From Polaromonas sp. AER18D-145 (GTDB lineage: Bacteria; Pseudomonadota; Gammaproteobacteria; Burkholderiales; Burkholderiaceae_C): 64,000 nt of DNA. Below the pieces are notes generated by a model, which saw only the letters and a list, made by a program, of their open reading frames with translations, ran no database searches and was not told the origin of the DNA. This document shows positions 1 to 9,772 of this stretch, piece after piece. The position numbers and the translations under genes are program-made. The stretch spans positions 1 to 64,000 of the forward strand of contig NZ_NBZV01000012.1 of assembly GCF_002379095.1 (NCBI RefSeq). Reading direction: 5' to 3'. Positions within the stretch are counted from its first letter, which is position 1; every line of letters starts with the position of its first letter.

Positions 1-282
1 GGCCAGCGCCGGCCGGTCGGGGATAGGCTGGACGACAACGGCAGGAATGGGGGCGGGCGCCGGTGCCACCACCACCCGCGGCGGGGGCGTGACTGTGCCG
101 GTGGGCGACGGCCATGGCGGCAGCGGCACCGAGGTACAGGCCGCCAGTGCCAGCAACAGGGGCAGCAGAACGGCGGCGCGCGGGCCGGTCCCGCGCCGGC
201 GCAGGAAGAGGGGCGCCGGGCACGATGGCTCCAGGGAAGGGACGGGACGGTTCATCCGCAGGGGCAGGTCGGTCTTGGTCAT
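1..282 (-). CDS. Putative lipoprotein, N-terminal part only
   Basis: Reading the minus strand from ATG at 282 gives an open frame that runs off the left edge (94 codons). After a basic N-terminal stretch there is a hydrophobic run ending in LLLALAAC followed by T-S, a good lipobox, so the protein is probably lipid-anchored with Cys near residue 48. A second in-frame ATG at 255 would shorten the unusually long n-region and may be the real start. The visible mature part is rich in Pro, Val and Ala, a flexible linker typical of envelope lipoproteins. It is divergent from dusA. No function can be assigned from this fragment. Confidence 0.55.
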   Translation of the reverse strand, partial: MTKTDLPLRMNRPVPSLEPSCPAPLFLRRRGTGPRAAVLLPLLLALAACTSVPLPPWPSPTGTVTPPPRVVVAPAPAPIPAVVVQPIPDRPALA

Positions 283-426
283 GGCTTGGTATTGGGAAGG
301 CCGGCGCAGGTGCGGCCCAGGCTGCCATTATCCGGCTTGCGTGCCCCTGCCGGTGTGGGGGCCTACCCTTTGGTGCAGCAATTTCGCAACCTTGCAGCGG
401 CGTCGGTCAGGCCCGCATGAGAAACT

Positions 427-1494
427 ATGGCCTCCATGCCCCCTGAATCCGCTCCTTCCACCATGAATTCCGGTTCTTTCCCCGCACACCGCCTCAGCGT
501 GGCCCCAATGATGGACTGGACCGACCGGCATTGCCGCTACTTTCACCGCCTGCTGTCACGCCATGCCTTGCTGTACACCGAGATGGTGACCACCGGCGCG
601 CTGATCCATGGCGATGTGGCGCGGCACCTGCGCTTCAACGCCGAAGAACACCCGGTGGCGCTGCAGCTGGGCGGCAGCGAGCCGGCCGATCTGGCGCACT
701 GCGCCCGGCTCGGCGAGCAATGGGGCTACGACGAAATCAACCTCAACTGCGGTTGCCCCAGCGAGCGTGTGCAGCGCGGTGCCTTTGGCGCCTGCCTGAT
801 GGCCGAGCCGCAACTGGTGGCCGATTGCGTCAAGGCCATGGTCGACGTGGTGAAGGTGCCCGTCACCGTCAAGCACCGCATCGGCATCGACAAGGGCGAG
901 AGCTACGAATTCGTGCGCGACTTTGTCGGTGCGGTCAGCGAAGCCGGCTGCACGACCTTCATCGTGCATGCGCGCAATGCCTGGCTCAAGGGGCTGAGCC
1001 CGAAGGAAAACCGCGAGGTGCCGCCACTGCGTTATGAGATGGTGGTCCGGCTCAAGCGCGAGTTTCCCGACCTCACCATCGTCATCAACGGTGGCATCAC
1101 CACCAGTGAGCAGGTGGCAGCGCAACTGCGCGAGCTCGATGGCGTGATGATCGGTCGCGAGGCTTACCACAACCCCTGGTGGCTGGCCTCCTGGGATGAG
1201 GCTTTTTTCGGCGCGGCACCCAGCGAGGCGACGCGTGAGTCCGTCGAGGCGCACATGGCCGACTACATGGCCAGGGAGTTCACGGAACACGGCACGCCCT
1301 GGCCGACAATCGCCCGCCACATGCTGGGCCTGCGCCACGGCCTGCCGGGCGCGCGCCGCTGGCGCCAGGTCTGGAGCGATCACAAGCTCAAGAGCCTGCA
1401 CCCGCGCGAGGTGATGGCGCTGGCCCATGCGCCAGGCGCTGCCGGCGAAAGCGCTGAATTTTCATTGCAGCTTGCGGTGACGGCGCATGTCTGA
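427..1494 (+). CDS. dusA: tRNA-dihydrouridine(20/20a) synthase DusA
   Basis: FMN-dependent enzyme that reduces uridine to dihydrouridine in the tRNA D-loop using NADPH. The N-terminal barrel motif RLSVAPMMDWTD, the catalytic-Cys segment NLNCGCPSERVQ and the motif GIDKGESYEFV are characteristic of the DusA subgroup. Full length is 355 aa from ATG 427. ATG 463 (MNSGSF) would remove a 12-residue extension and better matches where DusA homology begins, so the start is uncertain; neither has a strong Shine-Dalgarno. It overlaps the downstream transporter gene by 8 nt, suggesting co-transcription. Confidence 0.93.
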   Translation: MASMPPESAPSTMNSGSFPAHRLSVAPMMDWTDRHCRYFHRLLSRHALLYTEMVTTGALIHGDVARHLRFNAEEHPVALQLGGSEPADLAHCARLGEQWGYDEINLNCGCPSERVQRGAFGACLMAEPQLVADCVKAMVDVVKVPVTVKHRIGIDKGESYEFVRDFVGAVSEAGCTTFIVHARNAWLKGLSPKENREVPPLRYEMVVRLKREFPDLTIVINGGITTSEQVAAQLRELDGVMIGREAYHNPWWLASWDEAFFGAAPSEATRESVEAHMADYMAREFTEHGTPWPTIARHMLGLRHGLPGARRWRQVWSDHKLKSLHPREVMALAHAPGAAGESAEFSLQLAVTAHV

Positions 1495-2404
1495 TGCCGC
1501 GCAGCGCGAGACGCGCCGGGCGCTGCTGCTCCTGTGGCTGGTGCCGGCGCTCTGGGCTGTCAACTACATCGTGGCGCGCAGGGCGCCCGGCGTCATCGGG
1601 CCCTACATGCTGGCCTTGGGCCGCTGGGGCTTGGCCGCCCTGATCCTGGTGGTGATCACGCGGGCGGAATTGTGGGAACAACGGGCGGCAATCACGCGGG
1701 CCTGGCGGCAATACTTGGTGCTCGGCACCCTGGGCATGCTGATTTGTGGTGCCTGGGTGTACGAAGGGGCGCGCTCCACCGGGGCCATGAACATTGCGCT
1801 GATCTATTCGGCCTCCCCGGTGCTGATTGCCCTGGGGGCGATGTGGTGGCTGGGCGAGGGTTTTGGCGCGCGGCAGGCCGCGGGCGTGCTGCTGGCGCTG
1901 ACGGGCGTGGTTCACGTGGTCGTCAAGGGGCGCTGGACGGCCCTGGCCGACGTGCAGTTTGTGGCAGGCGATGCCTGGATTCTGGCGGCCACCGTGTCCT
2001 GGGCGGCTTATGCGCTGCTGCAGAAAAGGTGGCCCAGTTCCCTGAGTGCGACGGCGCGGCTGGCCGCGATCTGTCTCGGCGGCACCCTGGTCCTGTTGCC
2101 CCCAGCCGTGTGGGAGGCGACGCGGCCCGGCGCAGACGCCCTGGGTGGCCAGGCCTTGCTGCTGGTGCTGGTGGCCGCGCTGATTCCCGGCGTGGGTGCC
2201 TACTGGATCTATGGCTGGGCGCAGAAGATCCTCGGGGCCAGCCGGGTGGCCGTGGCGCTGTACCTCGGCCCGCTTTACGCGGCGGGGGCTGCTTGGCTGC
2301 TCGGAGAGCCGCCGGGCTGGCACCATGCGGTTGGTGCGCTGCTGATCCTGCCGGGGGTGTTTCTGGTCACACGGCCAATGAAATCGTCGATGAAGACTGG
2401 CTAG
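1487..2404 (+). CDS. DMT-superfamily (EamA) inner-membrane transporter
   Basis: A 305-aa, strongly hydrophobic protein with about ten predicted membrane segments arranged as two EamA repeats (for example WLVPALWAVNYIVAR near the start, and ALIPGVGAYWIYGWAQKILG followed by VALYLGPLYAAGAAWLLGE in the second half). Proteins of this drug/metabolite transporter family export amino acids, nucleobases or other small metabolites, and the substrate cannot be read from sequence. Its ATG lies within the last codons of dusA, an overlap typical of translational coupling. Confidence 0.85.
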   Translation: MSDAAQRETRRALLLLWLVPALWAVNYIVARRAPGVIGPYMLALGRWGLAALILVVITRAELWEQRAAITRAWRQYLVLGTLGMLICGAWVYEGARSTGAMNIALIYSASPVLIALGAMWWLGEGFGARQAAGVLLALTGVVHVVVKGRWTALADVQFVAGDAWILAATVSWAAYALLQKRWPSSLSATARLAAICLGGTLVLLPPAVWEATRPGADALGGQALLLVLVAALIPGVGAYWIYGWAQKILGASRVAVALYLGPLYAAGAAWLLGEPPGWHHAVGALLILPGVFLVTRPMKSSMKTG

Positions 2405-2446
2405 ATTCATATTTGAATCAGATTTAATTCAATTAATGAATTTAAT
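2405..2446. promoter_or_regulatory. AT-rich region with two inverted repeats, candidate operator
   Basis: The first inverted repeat is ATTCA-tatt-TGAAT (2405-2418). The second is imperfect: ATTTAATTC (2422-2430) paired with GAATTTAAT (2438-2446) across 7 nt. Both lie just upstream of a gene whose N-terminus looks like a ribbon-helix-helix DNA-binding domain, so autoregulation is plausible. This is inference from position and symmetry only. Confidence 0.35.
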
Positions 2447-2482
2447 ATGGTTCATAATCTATTCTTTTAACAAAAGGAGAGA

Positions 2483-3103
2483 ATGATGAGCGCCTTAAGG
2501 TCATTGATACAGGATTCAAAAAAAGCCAAGGAAGAGTTGATTGCATCGACTGTTCGCATGCCCCGTGAATTGCATTTGTTCATCGATGATTTGGGAGAAC
2601 ACTTGGAGTTGTCTCGGCAGGAAATATTGCTCAGTCTGATCAAGGAGGGCGCATCAGTTGCAAAAGAAGAGCTGAAATGGAATGAGCCGGATGGCGATGA
2701 GGAGTCGGGGGGGTTCCATGTGCTTAACACCAACAAAAGGCATACGGATGAGGATCATCGATGGATGATGGCTGACGGCGTTGCCGCTGCTTTTTACGAT
2801 CCGTGGAAGTACAACATCGACCGCATCAAAAAAGGCGATATTGTTTTTCTCTATGAGAACTCAGTGGGAATCGTTGCGTATGGTGAAGGATCCGGGGTTA
2901 CGCTGAAGAAGGATCGCAGTGGGGACAAGGATGAATGTCATTATCAGGAATTGAAAAATTTCAAGCGACTACCCGTACCAATGCCGGCGATCGAAGTGAA
3001 AAAACTCTTGAGTAGAAATGTCGTTTTCCTCAGAACCATGTCTGGTATGCCTGATGGAAAAAAGGTTTTAGACAGGTTGCGCGCAGGCTCGAAGGCTGCC
3101 TGA
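2483..3103 (+). CDS. Hypothetical protein: predicted RHH N-terminus plus EVE/PUA-like domain
   Basis: A 206-aa protein encoded by DNA visibly more AT-rich than its neighbours, with AGGAGAG at about 2476 placing the start at ATG 2483 or 2486. Residues ~22-58 (STVRMPRELHLFIDDL, then LSRQEILLSLIKEGA) have the strand-helix-helix look of ribbon-helix-helix proteins. Residues ~75-205 carry FHVLNTNK, AAAFYDPWK, GDIVFLYENSVGIVAYGEG and end in a basic tail. This pattern resembles EVE/PUA-like folds, some of which bind modified nucleotides and associate with defence or modification genes. The base composition suggests horizontal acquisition. No catalytic residues are recognised and the function is unknown. 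Confidence 0.6.
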   Translation: MMSALRSLIQDSKKAKEELIASTVRMPRELHLFIDDLGEHLELSRQEILLSLIKEGASVAKEELKWNEPDGDEESGGFHVLNTNKRHTDEDHRWMMADGVAAAFYDPWKYNIDRIKKGDIVFLYENSVGIVAYGEGSGVTLKKDRSGDKDECHYQELKNFKRLPVPMPAIEVKKLLSRNVVFLRTMSGMPDGKKVLDRLRAGSKAA

Positions 3104-3131
3104 AACGATGGGCTTTTTTGTTCAGGTAGCC
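3094..3131. terminator. Convergent-gene stem-loop, possible bidirectional terminator
   Basis: GGCTGCCTGAAAC (3094-3106) pairs imperfectly with GTTCAGGTAGCC (3120-3131), enclosing a loop with a T6 run. It spans the stop codons of the convergent RHH/EVE-like gene and the GntR gene. Pairing is interrupted by one mismatch, so this is a weak call. Confidence 0.3.
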
Positions 3132-3757
3132 GCTTCCAGCCCGTTCCTGAAATGTTCGCGCATGCGCAGCACAGTGGCATCGGCATCGCGTGCGGCCAGC
3201 GCCGCCATGATGGCGCGGTGTTCGGCCAACGACTCTTCGATACGGCCGCTTTTGAGCAGTGAGTTGTGGCGGTTGAGCTTCATGACCTTGCGCAGGTCGG
3301 CCACCATCTGGTCGCGCCAGCGGTTGTTGGCGATTTCCAGCAGGCGCATGTGGAAGGTTTCGTTGATCTGGAAAAACCGCTCGCGGTTGGACACGGCTTT
3401 TTCGAGTTCGCGGTGCAGGGTTTGCAGCTCCTGCAGCTGGGCTTCGGTGGCCTGGGCCGCCACCACACCCGCGGCGTCGCTTTCCAGCAGGGAGAGCAGG
3501 TGGTAGACGTCGGCGAGGTCGCGTTCGGACACTTCGGTGACATAGGCGCCGCGCCGCACTTTCATGGTCACTAGGCCTTCGGTGGCCAGCACTTTCAGGG
3601 CTTCGCGCAGCGGCGTGCGGCTGATGCCGTATTCCTCGGCCAGCTTGAGCTCGTCAATCCAGCTGCCGGGCGCCAGTTCGCGGCTGAAAATGCGCTGGCG
3701 CAAAAGCTCCGCCACCTCTTCGTAAAGTGCGCGGGGGGTCAGTGAAACAGCGGCCAT
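3122..3757 (-). CDS. GntR-family transcriptional regulator (FadR/FCD type)
   Basis: The 211-aa protein has an N-terminal winged helix (ALYEEVAELLRQRIF, ELKLAEEYGISRTPLREALKVLATEGLV, RRGAYVTEVS) and an all-helical C-terminal FCD ligand-binding domain (~95-205) in which Asp and His residues usually bind metal and effector. It is divergently transcribed from the methylmalonyl-CoA mutase gene, so it probably controls the propionyl-CoA/methylmalonyl-CoA operon in response to an organic acid or acyl-CoA. That role is inferred from position. A perfect palindrome sits immediately upstream of its start. Confidence 0.85.
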   Translation of the reverse strand: MAAVSLTPRALYEEVAELLRQRIFSRELAPGSWIDELKLAEEYGISRTPLREALKVLATEGLVTMKVRRGAYVTEVSERDLADVYHLLSLLESDAAGVVAAQATEAQLQELQTLHRELEKAVSNRERFFQINETFHMRLLEIANNRWRDQMVADLRKVMKLNRHNSLLKSGRIEESLAEHRAIMAALAARDADATVLRMREHFRNGLEAAT

Positions 3758-3770
3758 GGTCTTGTGAAGG

Positions 3771-3852
3771 TGTCAATGACAGCCGGAGGGCTGGACAATG
3801 CAATCTTATCCGAAACTAAATTTTGCATCAATAATTATAAATAACGTAAAAT
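3771..3852. promoter_or_regulatory. Divergent control region between gntR and mutase with candidate operators
   Basis: TGTCAATGACA (3771-3781) is a perfect 11-bp palindrome 14 nt upstream of the gntR start. Farther on, ATTTTGCAT (3820-3828) and ACGTAAAAT (3844-3852) form an imperfect inverted repeat in AT-rich DNA upstream of the mutase start at 3899. GntR/FadR-type proteins bind short palindromes in such divergent gaps. Assignment to this regulator is inference. Confidence 0.4.
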
Positions 3853-3898
3853 CACCGAATCGGCAGGTTGCCTGCCCAACCCCATTGAAGCATGCGCC

Positions 3899-6067
<2,169 letters not shown>

Positions 6068-6097
6068 TTCGGCCCTTGCTCTGCGTCATTCTGAAAA

Positions 6098-6123
6098 CCG
6101 TTCGGGCTGAGCCTGTCGAAGCC
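6098..6123 (-). repeat. Short dispersed repeat (TTCGACAGGCTCAGCCCGAACGG family), copy 1
   Basis: 26-bp sequence just downstream of the mutase stop. It is the near-exact reverse complement (25 of 26) of the copy at 7032-7057. It marks the left edge of an AT-rich insert that holds a small membrane-protein gene and a GIY-YIG domain. Confidence 0.85.
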
Positions 6124-6143
6124 TTTCACCAGAAACCATCCAA

Positions 6144-6641
6144 ATGAATCTCGATCTTGTTTGGCTGACAGATTCAATTCGAGATAAACCGCCGGAGTGG
6201 ATTTCTGCAATGGCTGCAGTTGTTTCCGTTTTGGGTTTATTTCTTGTTTGGAGGCAACTAAGCCTTGCCAAGAGAATCGCCCAGTTGGCTTTTGAAGATG
6301 ATCTTGAAAGAGAATATCGAGATTTAGTTAAGGAAATTCCTACGAAAGCATTGCTTGATTCTGATTTGGATGATTCTGAATACCAGAAGGCGTTTGATGA
6401 GTTTTTCCGATATTTTGATCTTAGTAATACGCAAGTTATGTTGAGGCGACAGGACCGCATAGGCGATGTGGCTTGGAAAAATTGGTGCATGGGCATGCGT
6501 TTTAATTTGTCATTACCGGCTTTTTATCGAGCGTGGGGAGAAGTGAAAACGCGCACAAGTGAGCAGTCGAACGAATTTTTCAGTGAGCTGCGGCGATTGG
6601 AAGCAGACGAGTTTCAAAGCGATCCGAAGCACTGGAAATGA
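6144..6641 (+). CDS. Hypothetical small membrane-anchored protein, AT-rich
   Basis: 165 aa. Residues ~19-37 (WISAMAAVVSVLGLFLVW) form one clear transmembrane helix. The rest is a soluble, charged, mostly helical domain rich in Glu, Asp, Arg and aromatic residues, with no motif I recognise. Codon use and base composition are AT-rich and unlike the flanking mutase and meaB genes, pointing to recent acquisition. Its stop overlaps the ATG of the next gene (ATGA), so it is translationally coupled to the GIY-YIG domain. The gene interrupts what is normally a direct mutase-meaB arrangement. Confidence 0.6.
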   Translation: MNLDLVWLTDSIRDKPPEWISAMAAVVSVLGLFLVWRQLSLAKRIAQLAFEDDLEREYRDLVKEIPTKALLDSDLDDSEYQKAFDEFFRYFDLSNTQVMLRRQDRIGDVAWKNWCMGMRFNLSLPAFYRAWGEVKTRTSEQSNEFFSELRRLEADEFQSDPKHWK

Positions 6642-8104
6642 AAGACATGCGTCCTTTTTTTGTTTATCTCTTGCGTTGCTCAGACAGCTCCTACTATTGC
6701 GGGCATACGGATAACCTTGAATTGCGTATGCAGCAGCACCAAGCAGCTGATACCGGCTATACGGCGACTTGCAAGCCCGTTGAATTGATGTGGCAAGGTG
6801 AGTTCGAAACCCGCGAGGGCGCGATTGCGTTCGAGCAGCAAATTAAAGGCTGGTCGCGGGCCAAGAAAGAAGCATTGATTGCCGGGAATTGGGACAAGAT
6901 TCAGGCGCTTGCCAAAGCGAAAAAGGCCGTTCGCCGTGAGCTGCCGGTCCTGAGCCCCGACGAAGGGGTCGAAGGGGTTGAAAGTGATGCAAGGCTTCGA
7001 CAGGCTTCCTTCGACTCCGCTCAGGACGGGCGGCTTCGACAAGCTCAGCCCGAACGGGCGGGGACGGTTGCCGGGGCTGCTCTTCTGGACGGAATTCTGC
7101 ATGGCGACGCCGCCGCGCAGCGCCGTGCCATCGCCAAAGCCATCACACTGCTCGAATCCACGCGCGGCGATCATCGCGCGCAGGGCGACGAACTGCTGAC
7201 GGCCTTGTTGCCGCACACCGGCAAGGCCTTCCGCCTGGGCATCAGTGGTGTGCCCGGCGTCGGCAAATCCACCTTCATCGAGGTGCTGGGCCTGTACCTG
7301 ATCGCGCAGGGCCACCGCGTGGCCGTGCTGACCATCGACCCGTCGTCGAGCGTCTCGGGCGGCTCCATCCTCGGCGACAAGACACGCATGGAAAAGCTGT
7401 CGGTGCACGAACGCGCCTACATCCGCCCCAGCCCGTCCAGCGGCACCCTGGGTGGCGTGGCGGAAAAAACGCGCGAGGCCATGCTGGTTTGCGAAGCGGC
7501 CGGTTACGACGTGGTGATTGTTGAAACCGTCGGTGTGGGCCAGAGTGAAACGGCGGTGGCCAACATGACCGACATGTTTGTGCTGATGCAACTGCCCAAT
7601 GCCGGCGACGACCTGCAGGCGATCAAGAAGGGCGTGATGGAGCTGGCCGATCTGGTCGTCATCAACAAGGCCGACATCGACGCCGATGCCGCGATGCGTG
7701 CGCAGGCGCAGATTGCCTCGGCCATGCGCCTGTTCGGGCTGGTCAACAACGCGATGGGCCAGGCCCAGGCCGCGGCCTACGACACCTTCTGGCACCCCCA
7801 GGTGATCCAGCTCAGCGCGCTGCACAACAAGGGGGTTGATGTTTTTTGGGCAGCGGTGACGCAGTTCAGGAACATACAGATCGCCAACGGCCGGCTGGCC
7901 GAACGCCGCCGGCACCAGTCGCTCGCGTGGATGTGGGAGCGCATCGACGCCGGGCTCAAGCAGGCCTTCCGGCAGGATCCGGCGGTCAGCGCCTTGCTGC
8001 CCACCCTGGTGGCCGATGTCGAAAGCGGCCGCATCCCGGCCTCCACCGCAGCACGAAATCTGCTTGCAGCCCAATCTGGTCGGGCGCTGGCAGCTACCAA
8101 ATAA
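6638..8104 (+). CDS. meaB: Fusion of GIY-YIG nuclease-like domain and MeaB G-protein chaperone
   Basis: 488-aa open frame. Residues 1-~90 are a UPF0213/YhbQ-like GIY-YIG domain (FVY at 8-10 and YCG at 20-22 in place of GIY and YIG, then a conserved Arg/His helix and Glu in FETREGAIAFEQQIKGW). Residues ~103-141 are a low-complexity linker translated from two copies of a dispersed repeat. Residues ~143-488 are a complete MeaB/ArgK GTPase with Walker A G204-T212 (GVPGVGKST), DPSSSVSGGSILGD, ETVGVGQSE and NKAD. MeaB loads and protects adenosylcobalamin on the mutase. No in-frame ATG, GTG or TTG lies in the linker, so MeaB appears to be made only as the fusion unless a rare start codon is used. 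It starts at ATG 6638 (or 6647). Confidence 0.85.
   Translation: MKDMRPFFVYLLRCSDSSYYCGHTDNLELRMQQHQAADTGYTATCKPVELMWQGEFETREGAIAFEQQIKGWSRAKKEALIAGNWDKIQALAKAKKAVRRELPVLSPDEGVEGVESDARLRQASFDSAQDGRLRQAQPERAGTVAGAALLDGILHGDAAAQRRAIAKAITLLESTRGDHRAQGDELLTALLPHTGKAFRLGISGVPGVGKSTFIEVLGLYLIAQGHRVAVLTIDPSSSVSGGSILGDKTRMEKLSVHERAYIRPSPSSGTLGGVAEKTREAMLVCEAAGYDVVIVETVGVGQSETAVANMTDMFVLMQLPNAGDDLQAIKKGVMELADLVVINKADIDADAAMRAQAQIASAMRLFGLVNNAMGQAQAAAYDTFWHPQVIQLSALHNKGVDVFWAAVTQFRNIQIANGRLAERRRHQSLAWMWERIDAGLKQAFRQDPAVSALLPTLVADVESGRIPASTAARNLLAAQSGRALAATK
6993..7057 (+). repeat. Two copies of the TTCGACAAGCTCAG-type repeat inside the gene
   Basis: A partial copy starts at 6993 and a full 26-bp copy lies at 7032-7057. 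The second is the inverted partner of 6098-6123. Together they are translated in frame as the linker between the GIY-YIG and MeaB domains. Confidence 0.85.
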
Positions 8105-8125
8105 TGAGCATATAGAAAGCAAACC

Positions 8126-9658
8126 ATGCAAGACATTCTTGAGCAACTCGAAACGAAACGCGCCGCGGCCCGCCTGGGCGGCGGGCAGAAACGCATAGAC
8201 GCCCAGCACGGCAAGGGCAAACTCACGGCGCGCGAGCGGCTGGAGCTGCTGCTCGACGAAGGCACGTTCGAGGAATGGGACATGTTTGTCGAGCACCGCT
8301 GCACCGACTTCGGCATGGAGGGCAACAAGATCCCCGGCGACGGCGTGGTGACCGGCTACGGCATGATCAACGGCCGCCTGGTGTTTGTGTTCAGCCAGGA
8401 CTTCACCGTGTTCGGCGGCGCGCTGTCCGAAGCCCATGCCGAGAAAATCTGCAAGGTGATGGACCAGGCCATGAAGGTCGGTGCGCCGGTGATCGGCCTG
8501 AACGATTCCGGCGGCGCGCGCATCCAGGAAGGGGTCGCCTCGCTGGGCGGTTATGCCGACGTGTTCCAGCGCAACGTGATGGCCTCGGGCGTGATTCCGC
8601 AGATCAGCATGGTCATGGGCCCTTGCGCCGGCGGCGCGGTGTATTCGCCCGCGATGACCGACTTCATCTTCATGGTGAAAGACAGCTCCTACATGTTTGT
8701 CACCGGCCCCGAGGTGGTGAAAACCGTGACGCATGAGGAAGTGACGGCCGAGGAACTGGGCGGCGCCACCACCCACACGACGCGCAGCGGCGTGGCCGAC
8801 CTGGCCTTCGACAACGATGTCGAAGCGCTCCTGATGCTGCGCCGGCTCTACAACTACCTGCCGCTGAACAACCGCGAAAAAGCGCCTATCCGACCCAGCG
8901 CCGACCCGGCCGGCCGCATGGACCTGAGCCTGGACACGCTGGTGCCCGAGAACCCGAACAAGCCCTACGACATGAAGGAGCTGATCGTCAAGACGGTGGA
9001 CGACGGCGACTTTTTCGAGATCCAGCCCGAGTACGCCAAGAACATCATCATCGGCTTTGCCCGCATGGAAGGCCAGTCGGTCGGCATCGTGGCCAACCAG
9101 CCGCTGGTGCTCGCCGGCTGCCTGGACATCAAGAGCAGCATCAAGGCCGCGCGTTTCGTGCGTTTTTGCGATGCCTTCAACATCCCGGTGATCACCTTCG
9201 TCGACGTGCCCGGCTTCATGCCCGGCACCAGCCAGGAGTACGGCGGCATCATCAAACACGGCGCGAAGCTGCTGTATGCCTATGCCGAATGCACCGTGCC
9301 GAAAATCACCGTGATCACGCGCAAGGCCTATGGCGGCGCCTACGACGTGATGAGCTCCAAACACCTGCGCGGCGACGTCAACTTCGCGTGGCCGAATGCC
9401 GAGATTGCGGTGATGGGCGCCAAGGGGGCGGTCGAAATCATCTTCCGCGAAGACAAGGGCGACCCGGTCAAGCTGGCCGCGAAAGAGGCGGAGTACAAGG
9501 CGCGTTTTGCCAACCCTTTTGTGGCCGGTGCACGCGGTTTCATCGACGACGTGATCCTGCCGCACGAAACCCGCAAGCGCATCTGCCGCTCGCTGGTGAT
9601 GCTCAAGGACAAGAAACTGGAAAACCCGTGGCGCAAGCATGGAAACATTCCACTTTGA
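8126..9658 (+). CDS. pccB: Propionyl-CoA carboxylase beta subunit (carboxyltransferase)
   Basis: 510 aa, the usual length. It transfers CO2 from carboxybiotin to propionyl-CoA to give (S)-methylmalonyl-CoA. The N-terminal [19 protein letters not shown], the first crotonase-like domain ([19 protein letters not shown] and [16 protein letters not shown]), and the second domain ([29 protein letters not shown], then [13 protein letters not shown]) are typical of the biotin-dependent carboxyltransferase family. It lies 21 nt after the meaB fusion, and the biotin-carrying subunit follows after a repeat-bearing gap. Confidence 0.95.
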   Translation: MQDILEQLETKRAAARLGGGQKRIDAQHGKGKLTARERLELLLDEGTFEEWDMFVEHRCTDFGMEGNKIPGDGVVTGYGMINGRLVFVFSQDFTVFGGALSEAHAEKICKVMDQAMKVGAPVIGLNDSGGARIQEGVASLGGYADVFQRNVMASGVIPQISMVMGPCAGGAVYSPAMTDFIFMVKDSSYMFVTGPEVVKTVTHEEVTAEELGGATTHTTRSGVADLAFDNDVEALLMLRRLYNYLPLNNREKAPIRPSADPAGRMDLSLDTLVPENPNKPYDMKELIVKTVDDGDFFEIQPEYAKNIIIGFARMEGQSVGIVANQPLVLAGCLDIKSSIKAARFVRFCDAFNIPVITFVDVPGFMPGTSQEYGGIIKHGAKLLYAYAECTVPKITVITRKAYGGAYDVMSSKHLRGDVNFAWPNAEIAVMGAKGAVEIIFREDKGDPVKLAAKEAEYKARFANPFVAGARGFIDDVILPHETRKRICRSLVMLKDKKLENPWRKHGNIPL

Positions 9659-9664
9659 TGTGCC

Positions 9665-9749
9665 ATTGCGGACTTGATCCGCAATCCATCTCACGATGAG
9701 CACTTATTGCCAACCAACAACAGCCTGGATGCCGGATCAGGTCCGGCAT
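9665..9749. repeat. Two REP-like hairpins between pccB and pccA
   Basis: ATTGCGGA-cttga-TCCGCAAT (9665-9685) and ATGCCGGA-tcagg-TCCGGCAT (9729-9749) are two perfect 8-bp stems with 5-nt loops. They look like a pair of related REP-type intergenic elements. They could stabilise or attenuate mRNA between the two carboxylase genes; there is no T-run, so they are not obvious terminators. Confidence 0.7.
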
Positions 9750-9772
9750 GACAAGACCTTGAGGAAACCAAC

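Noticed and set aside
3758..3898. Cobalamin riboswitch upstream of the mutase
   Set aside because: The 141-bp gap is too short and lacks a recognisable B12 box or typical multi-helix layout.
6680..9703. A 1007-codon minus-strand open frame over meaB and pccB
   Set aside because: It is antisense to two strongly conserved genes and has no recognisable domains; long antisense frames are normal in GC-rich DNA.
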